Of a DNA stretch of 19,052 nt, positions 13,776-19,052 are shown in pieces (positions within the stretch are counted from its first letter, which is position 1; each line of letters starts with the position of its first letter). The notes beneath the pieces were generated by a model. That model was given only the letters and a program-made list of their open reading frames with translations. It made no database searches and was not told the origin of the DNA. The position numbers and the translations under genes were made by a program. The DNA is from DATJPY01 sp035506135 (GTDB lineage Bacteria; Myxococcota_A; UBA9160; PR03), in assembly GCA_035506135.1 (NCBI GenBank), contig DATJPY010000025.1:1-19052 (forward strand), written 5' to 3'.

Positions 13776-15008
13776 GTGCGTCGGATCGCAGCCCTGGTGG
13801 CCAACCTCTTCCTGATCGCCTTCGCGATGGACGCGAGCCTCACGCTCGCTGACGCCCTCACCCGGCTGGTCTTCGACAGCGGTCTCCTCGCCGTTGTACG
13901 CAACCTCGGCGCCATCCCCGCGCTCGTGCTCGCTCCGGTGGTCGCCGTGCTGCTGCCGTTCCTGCCCGGGCTCCCGCTGCGCGCCTTCCTTCCGGCGCTC
14001 GTCTTCCTCGCGTGGGCGCTCGGCGGTGCGATGCCGCTTCCGCTCTGGCCACCCGAGCGACACTCGGGGCTCGTGCTGGCCGCACTGCAGGCCACCATCG
14101 CGCTCCTCGCCTTCGTCGCCATCCGGTGGCGCTCGGGGACGTGGTGGGTGCGCGCCCCCGACCTCGCCTCGAAGCCTTTCCGGCCGCTGCGCGCCCTCGC
14201 GATGGTCGTGGCAGCCGCGCTCCTCGTCCCCGCAGCGCTCGCGACGTACGGGGCGCTCTCGGTGGCGGCGACGCTCGAGCGCGCGACGAACGGCTTCATG
14301 CGCTTCGACCTGCGCGGCGTCGTGGCGAGCGAGCGCGAGTACGCGCGCGGAGACCGCCGCGTCCGCCTGGTGGGGCTCATGCACGTGGGCGAGGACGACG
14401 CCTATCGCGATCTCGTCGCGAGCTTCGAGGGCGGAGACGTGATCCTCGCGGAGGGGGTGAGCGACCGCGACGGGCGGCTGCGCGAAGGCCTCGCCTACGA
14501 GCGCATGGCCCAGCCGCTCGGCCTCGTCGTGCAGCCCTCGATCGAGGAGGCGCTCTCCGATCTCGAGGACGGGGACGCGAGCCCCGAGAGCGGTCCGCAG
14601 ATCGTGCACGCCGACGTCGACATGGACGACCTCTCGGACGAGACGATCGCGTTCCTGCGCGCGCTGTCGCAGGTCTTCGCCAGCGCCGATCTGTCGACGG
14701 GCCTCGCCCGCGCGCGCGAGCTCGTCGCGACGCTGGACGCTGCAGCCGAGAGGCGCGTGGTGCAGGATCTCGTCGAGCGGCGCAACGCACACCTGATCGA
14801 CGAGCTCGACGCGGCGCTCCGCGAGCATCCCTCGATCATCGTGCCGTGGGGAGCGCTGCATCTGCCCGCGATCGAGCGGGCGCTCCTCGATCGCGGCTTC
14901 GAGAAGACCGCGGAGCACAGCCGGCGCCTGGTGCGCTACGCGACGGTGATCGGCGCGCTGGGCTCGCTGCACGCACGGGCGCCCGAGGCCGCTCCCGACC
15001 GCGAGTAG
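13776..15008 (+). CDS. TraB/PrgY-fold membrane protein
   Basis: A 410-residue protein. Residues about 1-170 contain four or five hydrophobic segments (for example LGAIPALVLAPVVAVLLPFL and a helix near 145-165). Residues about 180-400 are a soluble TraB/GumN/TIKI-type domain, with the first GxxH motif GLMHVG (H203), the acidic strand VILAEGVSD near 225-233 and the second motif GALHLPAIERALLDRGF (H362). In TIKI proteins these histidines and the acidic residue form a metalloprotease-like site; bacterial TraB/PrgY members affect pheromone signalling. The substrate here is unknown. GTG start at 13776; the upstream GGGG is distant, so translation initiation is not well defined. Its 3' end overlaps the convergent PEP-CTERM gene by 73 bases. 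The start region lies directly against the antisense remnant. Confidence 0.75.
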   Translation: MRRIAALVANLFLIAFAMDASLTLADALTRLVFDSGLLAVVRNLGAIPALVLAPVVAVLLPFLPGLPLRAFLPALVFLAWALGGAMPLPLWPPERHSGLVLAALQATIALLAFVAIRWRSGTWWVRAPDLASKPFRPLRALAMVVAAALLVPAALATYGALSVAATLERATNGFMRFDLRGVVASEREYARGDRRVRLVGLMHVGEDDAYRDLVASFEGGDVILAEGVSDRDGRLREGLAYERMAQPLGLVVQPSIEEALSDLEDGDASPESGPQIVHADVDMDDLSDETIAFLRALSQVFASADLSTGLARARELVATLDAAAERRVVQDLVERRNAHLIDELDAALREHPSIIVPWGALHLPAIERALLDRGFEKTAEHSRRLVRYATVIGALGSLHARAPEAAPDRE

Positions 15009-15865
15009 CGAGCCGTCTTCGCGCGTCTGCGACAGGAGACGCTCGCGAGCGCCAGAAGCGCGATCGTCGCCTCGCCGGCGGGCTCCGGTACGGCCTGGCT
15101 GACGAGGATCTGTCCGCGCACGAAGTCTTCCTGCTGGAACGCCAGCCCGGGCATGATGAAGGAGAACGAGCCGGGAACCGCGACACCGCCCGAGAGGTAG
15201 GAGACGCTCGCGAGGACCTGGTCGTTGGTCGCATCCGGACGGGCGAGCTCGAGGCGGATCTCGTTCGCCTCGGCGGGCGGATCGAAGTCGGCGCTCGCCA
15301 GCACCGTGACGCTGTGGGCGTCGAAGTCCTGTAGGAGATAGGCGACGTCGTTGCGCCCGGTCATCGGATCGAACTCGACGCCGAGCTGCAGGACCTGATG
15401 CGCCGCGCCACTGCCCGCGGAGTCCGTCAGTCGGACGCCGTAGACGGAGTAGAGCGGCCCCGGCGGCGTCGTCAGCGAGAAGTCCCCCTTCTCGTCGAAG
15501 GTGTCCCCTGAACCGATCTGGGTGTCGCCACCGGTCGTGCTGGTCAGCAGCGTGATGACGATCGCGTCTCTCGGCGCCCCATCGGCGTTGTCGATGAGCG
15601 CGCCGTCGGCGCTGTCGAGATGGAGCTCCCCGCCCGACTCGGCATCGCTGGGGATCGTACCGGTCACGCCGTAGCTCGTGGCGCCCCCCGAGGCGAAATC
15701 GGGAGCCGCCGGGGGAGGCGTGCCGTCGCCGAAGGGATCGTCGAAGAACGCCAGCCCATCTCGGGTGATCGAGAAGGCGTCGACGCTCACGGTGAGTGCG
15801 TCGCCCGTCGCCGGCCCGAGCGCCGCGAGCAGGAGAACTGGGCAGAAGAGGAGCGGTCTCGTCAC
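14936..15865 (-). CDS. Secreted PEP-CTERM-like protein of unknown function
   Basis: A 309-residue protein starting at a GTG (15865) behind GGGAGAGG. A signal peptide covers about residues 1-23 (MTRPLLFCPVLLLAALGPATG). The mature part is Asp/Gly/Thr-rich with predicted beta strands and no recognised domain. The sorting tail starts near residue 260 with VPEP, then a hydrophobic run (ATIALLALASVSC) and RRR at 279-281. In PEP-CTERM systems an exosortase cleaves this tail and hands the protein to the cell surface. Unusually, the frame continues 28 residues past the arginines into sequence antisense to the TraB gene end. A likely promoter lies upstream at 15909-15938. The function of the mature domain is unknown. 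Confidence 0.75.
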   Translation of the reverse strand: MTRPLLFCPVLLLAALGPATGDALTVSVDAFSITRDGLAFFDDPFGDGTPPPAAPDFASGGATSYGVTGTIPSDAESGGELHLDSADGALIDNADGAPRDAIVITLLTSTTGGDTQIGSGDTFDEKGDFSLTTPPGPLYSVYGVRLTDSAGSGAAHQVLQLGVEFDPMTGRNDVAYLLQDFDAHSVTVLASADFDPPAEANEIRLELARPDATNDQVLASVSYLSGGVAVPGSFSFIMPGLAFQQEDFVRGQILVSQAVPEPAGEATIALLALASVSCRRRAKTARYSRSGAASGARACSEPSAPITVA

Positions 15866-15908
15866 GCTGCGGCGTCCTCTCCCGAGGCGTCCGCGAGTGG
15901 CCGCAGGG

Positions 15909-15938
15909 ATCGTCTCACCGAGCGCGCGGGCGAGTCAA
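15909..15938 (-). promoter_or_regulatory. Candidate promoter of the minus-strand PEP-CTERM gene
   Basis: On the minus strand TTGACT (15933-15938) precedes GACGAT (15909-15914) by 18 bases. A start near 15902 would leave a 36-base leader with a ribosome site. The -35 is good, the -10 poor. Confidence 0.35.
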
Positions 15939-16097
15939 GTGACGACGCGGCCAAGGCGCTTACGAAAGCGTCATCCGTGGGCCTCCCGAGGTGTTCCGGA
16001 CGGAGATCGACGGCCGTCGAGCGCCTCCGCTAGCATGCCGCGCTCGCGCAGGAGGCGGAGCGTGCTCGTCGGATGCGGGTGAGGAGGTAGACGGATC

Positions 16098-17090
16098 ATG
16101 GATGGCGCCGCAAGGCTCGGGATGATCTCGATCGGTGTTCGGCTCCTCGTGAGCGCCGCCTTCGTCGGGGCGATGCAGGCTCCGGCGCTCGCGGATCCAT
16201 TGCTCCGGTCGAGCATCACGGCGCAGGTGGACGCGGGGCCGTTCGGCAACCCGCAGAGCAAAACAGACCACCTGAACGGACAGCCTTCCTTCGAGTCCAG
16301 CCTCCCGGAGGAGGTGATGCAGCCCGCGGTGCTGAGCGACCCGAGGGATCCGGACGCGAGCCAGCCCGTCGATTGGGACGCCAAGGCGCAGGAGGTGACG
16401 TCGGTCGCGGCGGGGTACGGGGCGCTCCACGCGGCGACCTCCATCAGCACGTCGGTCACCCCGTACACCGTGACGCTCGAGGGCTTCGACGGCGGCGGAA
16501 ACCCCTTCTCCGATACCTTCACGACGCCGCTGGCTGCAGACGCATCCGCGACCGCGACCGCGCTCGCGGTCGACGACATCACCGTCGTCTCCGGCTCGCT
16601 CCCGGCCGGGACCCTCGTGGACCTCAAGGTGACGTTCAACCTCGATGGGACGATCGCCCCCGGTCCGCCATCCATGGTCGGCGGATTCGTCTTCGCGCCG
16701 ACCGGGTCGGTGACCGCAATCTTGAGCGCGGGTGGCGGCGGCGACTTCTTTCCCGGGGCCGACGTCGAGCTGAACCAGCCCTTCAGCGAGACGATCTCGG
16801 TGCCGGTCGGCGACACGATCGAGCCGACCATCTCGCTGACGATCCAGGCCGAGGTCGACGCGGCCGCCGGCGTCGAAGGAGGATCGCCGGTGATCGATCC
16901 GGGCGGATCGATCGCCGTGGACGCCAGCGACACGGCGGGTCTCTTCATCGATCCGGCCACGCCCGGCGTCACGCTCATGGTCGCGAGCGGCCACGACTAC
17001 ACCACGCCGGTTCCCGAGCCCGGCCGCCTCGGGGGCTCGGCCGCCGCCGTCGTCGCGCTCTTCGCGCGGCGGCGTCTCGATCGCGGCTAG
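16098..17090 (+). CDS. Secreted PEP-CTERM protein of unknown function
   Basis: A 330-residue protein. A signal peptide (about 1-32, ending PALA before DPLLR) supports export. The body is rich in Thr, Ser, Gly and Asp with alternating hydrophobic strands such as YTVTLEGFDGGGNPF and VDLKVTFNLDGTI, suggesting beta-sandwich domains; I recognise no catalytic motif. The C-terminus has VPEPGRLG, a hydrophobic run (GSAAAVVALFA) and RRRLDRG, the three parts of a PEP-CTERM tail. The ribosome site GAGGAGG (16081-16087) supports the ATG at 16098. The AI-2E-family permease gene starts 22 bases after its stop, so both are probably on one mRNA. Divergently oriented to the other PEP-CTERM gene, with 232 bases of intergenic DNA. 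Confidence 0.78.
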   Translation: MDGAARLGMISIGVRLLVSAAFVGAMQAPALADPLLRSSITAQVDAGPFGNPQSKTDHLNGQPSFESSLPEEVMQPAVLSDPRDPDASQPVDWDAKAQEVTSVAAGYGALHAATSISTSVTPYTVTLEGFDGGGNPFSDTFTTPLAADASATATALAVDDITVVSGSLPAGTLVDLKVTFNLDGTIAPGPPSMVGGFVFAPTGSVTAILSAGGGGDFFPGADVELNQPFSETISVPVGDTIEPTISLTIQAEVDAAAGVEGGSPVIDPGGSIAVDASDTAGLFIDPATPGVTLMVASGHDYTTPVPEPGRLGGSAAAVVALFARRRLDRG

Positions 17091-17111
17091 GCTTCGGAAG
17101 GAGGGCGCAGG

Positions 17112-18200
17112 ATGGGCGACCCGCAGCCGAGCCGGTCACGGGACCTCGCCCGAACCACCTTCCAGCTTCTCGCTCTCGGCGCGCTGATCGCAACGATCTT
17201 CTGGATCCTGCGCCCCTTCCTGGTCGCGCTCACTTGGGCGACGACGATCGCGGTCGCGACCTGGCCGCTGCTGCGGCAGGCGCAGGCAGTCCTCGGCGGT
17301 CGCCGCGCTGCCGCCGTGGCGCTCATGACGACGATTCTGCTGATGACCTTGGTGGTGCCGCTCTACCTCGGCGTCACGTCGATCGTCGCCAACGCGGAGG
17401 ACATCTCGGGCTGGGCGCAGTCGCTCGCGAAGCTCAGCGTGCCGGAGCCACCCGCGTGGATCGCGACGCTGCCCGTGGTCGGCGCGAAGCTGGTCGCGCG
17501 GTGGCACGAGTTCGCCGCGAAGAGTCCCGAGGAGCTGGTCTCGCTCGTCGAGCCCGTGGCGCACAAGCTCGCCCTCTGGTTCGTGGGGCAGGTGGGTGGG
17601 GCCGGGATCCTGCTGGTCCAGTTCCTGCTGACCGTGGTGATCGTGGCGATCCTCTACGCGCGGGGCGAGTCCGCCGCCGCCGGTGTCGAGCGCTTCGCTC
17701 GCAGGCTCGCCGGGCAGGAAGGCGTGAAGGCGGTGAGTCTCGGCGCCCAGGCGGTGCGAGCCGTCGCGCTGGGTGTGATCGTCACGGCGATCCTCCAGTC
17801 GGCCCTGGCCGGGATCGGATTCGCGATCGCGGGCGTCCCGTTCGCCGCGATCCTGACCGCCCTCGTGTTCATTCTCGCCGTGGCGCAGGTGGGCGCAGCC
17901 CCGGTGCTGATCGGCGCCGTGATCTGGGTCTACATGGTCAAGGGGGCCGGGTGGGGAAGCGCGTTCCTCGTCTGGGCGATCTTCTGCGGCACGTTCGACA
18001 ACTTCCTGCGGCCGATGCTCATCCGGCGCGGCGCCGATCTGCCGCTGCTCTTGATCTTCGCCGGCGTCGTCGGGGGGCTCATCGCGTTCGGGGTGGTCGG
18101 GCTCTTCATCGGACCCGTGGTGCTCGCGGTCGCGTACATGCTCCTGATCGACTGGATGGGCGAGGGCGGGGAGATCGAGCAGGCCGGCCGCTCGTCATAG
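17112..18200 (+). CDS. AI-2E family transporter (YdiK/PerM-like permease)
   Basis: A 362-residue inner-membrane protein with the family pattern: two N-terminal helices (residues about 16-55), a third near 70-92, a soluble middle domain about 95-165, then four or five C-terminal helices. The conserved DNFLRPMLI, near residue 296, is the family's diagnostic loop, followed by LPLLLIFAGVVGGLIAFGVVGLFIGPVVLA. Members are linked to autoinducer export, sodium/proton exchange or unknown roles, so the substrate is open. ATG with a strong ribosome site (AAGGAGGG). It follows a PEP-CTERM gene by 22 bases, implying co-transcription. Its stop codon abuts the stop codon of the convergent gene downstream, sharing six bases of reading frame. 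Confidence 0.88.
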   Translation: MGDPQPSRSRDLARTTFQLLALGALIATIFWILRPFLVALTWATTIAVATWPLLRQAQAVLGGRRAAAVALMTTILLMTLVVPLYLGVTSIVANAEDISGWAQSLAKLSVPEPPAWIATLPVVGAKLVARWHEFAAKSPEELVSLVEPVAHKLALWFVGQVGGAGILLVQFLLTVVIVAILYARGESAAAGVERFARRLAGQEGVKAVSLGAQAVRAVALGVIVTAILQSALAGIGFAIAGVPFAAILTALVFILAVAQVGAAPVLIGAVIWVYMVKGAGWGSAFLVWAIFCGTFDNFLRPMLIRRGADLPLLLIFAGVVGGLIAFGVVGLFIGPVVLAVAYMLLIDWMGEGGEIEQAGRSS

Positions 18201-19052
18201 AGAGGGTCGAGCGCGTCTCGGCCGCCGGCGTCGCGCGAGCGCGCCGAGCGTCCCGATGGCAGCCGCGACGGCGCCGAGGCCGTCGGCCTCCGGCGCCTCG
18301 TACCGCGCCTGGAGGATCGGCGGCAGGTACTCGAGCCGCGGGCCCGTGCGGTGGTAGCCGGGGATCGGGTCGACGGTCATCCATGCGAAGGGCCAGTCGT
18401 AGGTCACGGGGCCCGACCACTGCGGGCTCGCAGCGTCGAAGTCGCAGACCTCGATCGCCGGCGGGTTCAGGCTCGGAGACGCGGCGCTCCCGTCCGGGTT
18501 CTTGGCGTTCTGACACCCGGAGCTGTAGGGGAGAGTGCTCGAGATCGGGCGGAAGGCGAGGAAGCGCGGATCCCATACGTCGTTGCCGGGGTTCGTCGTG
18601 GCGCCGGAGAAGGTGATGCCCGCGCCCGACTGCCAGCCGGTCGAGGCGATGCCGCAGCCGGCCGGCGAGCCACCGCACGCCGACGCATCCGTCACGATGC
18701 AGCCGGTCGAGCTCGCGAAGGCGGTGGATGCGCAGAGCCAGCTCGACGAGCCGCCGACTCCGGCATACACGTTCGGACCGATCCGGATCCTCCCGAAGCT
18801 CGAGCCGTCCACGATGAGCCCGTTCAGGGGGCCGGCGCTCGTGTTGAGGGAGAAGATCGTGCCGTTGTCGATGGTGAGCTGACCGATGGTGTTCTGGCTC
18901 TGCGCGGACAGGCGGATCCCGGTGTCGGTGGTGCTTCCGGCGAAGACGAACGAGTCGATCACGACGGCGGCCGGCAGGACCCCTGCGGCTGCCGTGGTGC
19001 TCAGGAACTGGAAGCTCGGGTACTCGCCGGGATCCGGCGGGTTCGGCTGCAT
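18195..19052 (-). CDS. Secreted protein with PEP-CTERM-like tail (5' part outside window)
   Basis: At least 285 residues; the frame reaches the right edge, and the methionine there is probably internal because no signal peptide follows it. The visible part is rich in Ser, Gly, Thr and Asn, with repeated strand-like segments (GIRLSAQSQNTIGQLTIDNG, LIVDGSSFGRIRIG), as in parallel beta-helix surface proteins. Several cysteines lie at about residues 107-134 (CASTAFASSTGC, CGGSPAGC). The tail reads APEADGLGA, a hydrophobic Ala-rich run and LARRRRPRR, a PEP-CTERM variant with PEA for PEP. The stop TGA overlaps the permease gene end. Function unknown; surface location is inferred. Confidence 0.7.
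   Translation of the reverse strand: MQPNPPDPGEYPSFQFLSTTAAAGVLPAAVVIDSFVFAGSTTDTGIRLSAQSQNTIGQLTIDNGTIFSLNTSAGPLNGLIVDGSSFGRIRIGPNVYAGVGGSSSWLCASTAFASSTGCIVTDASACGGSPAGCGIASTGWQSGAGITFSGATTNPGNDVWDPRFLAFRPISSTLPYSSGCQNAKNPDGSAASPSLNPPAIEVCDFDAASPQWSGPVTYDWPFAWMTVDPIPGYHRTGPRLEYLPPILQARYEAPEADGLGAVAAAIGTLGALARRRRPRRARPSL

Overview
This is a very GC-rich window from an uncultured-looking, myxobacteria-like bacterium (Myxococcota or another former deltaproteobacterial lineage). The evidence is a type IV pilus secretin followed by shikimate genes, tetratricopeptide-repeat (TPR) proteins and a Roadblock protein, together with several PEP-CTERM-like surface proteins. There is no sign of phage, IS element or CRISPR. 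Most of the long antisense reading frames are GC-driven shadows.

Layout. 1-1291: C-terminal part of the PilQ secretin, closed by a strong terminator with a UUCG tetraloop (1318-1360). 1371-4090: a tight operon of a fused shikimate kinase/3-dehydroquinate synthase, a small TPR-like protein and a Roadblock/LC7 protein. 4247-8843: a 1149-residue multi-TPR scaffold with Pro/Ala and acidic linkers, then an ExeA/GspA-type AAA ATPase whose Walker A lysine is replaced by threonine. This half looks like one type IV pilus and cell-polarity locus with aro genes embedded. The order recalls the Myxococcus xanthus region from pilQ to the MglA-binding TPR protein SgmX.

8947-9022: tRNA-Gly(CCC) with its own likely sigma-70 promoter and terminator. 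9392-11207: an ammonium transporter behind a near-consensus sigma-54 promoter, implying nitrogen control. 11368-13395: an ion-transporter-superfamily antiporter-like protein and a UPF0016/GDT1 cation transporter.

13450-19052: an envelope and secreted-protein region. It holds a multi-spanning TraB-fold protein and an AI-2E-family permease among four reading frames that end in PEP-CTERM-like tails (three proteins and one antisense remnant). No exosortase is present, so the sorting enzyme must be elsewhere.

Most noteworthy: the putative pilus-polarity module with a duplicated YESFDD motif in the scaffold tail, the Walker-A-defective ATPase beside it, a probably leaderless aroKB mRNA, the sigma-54 amt promoter, and the cluster of PEP-CTERM-like proteins with one gene remnant.
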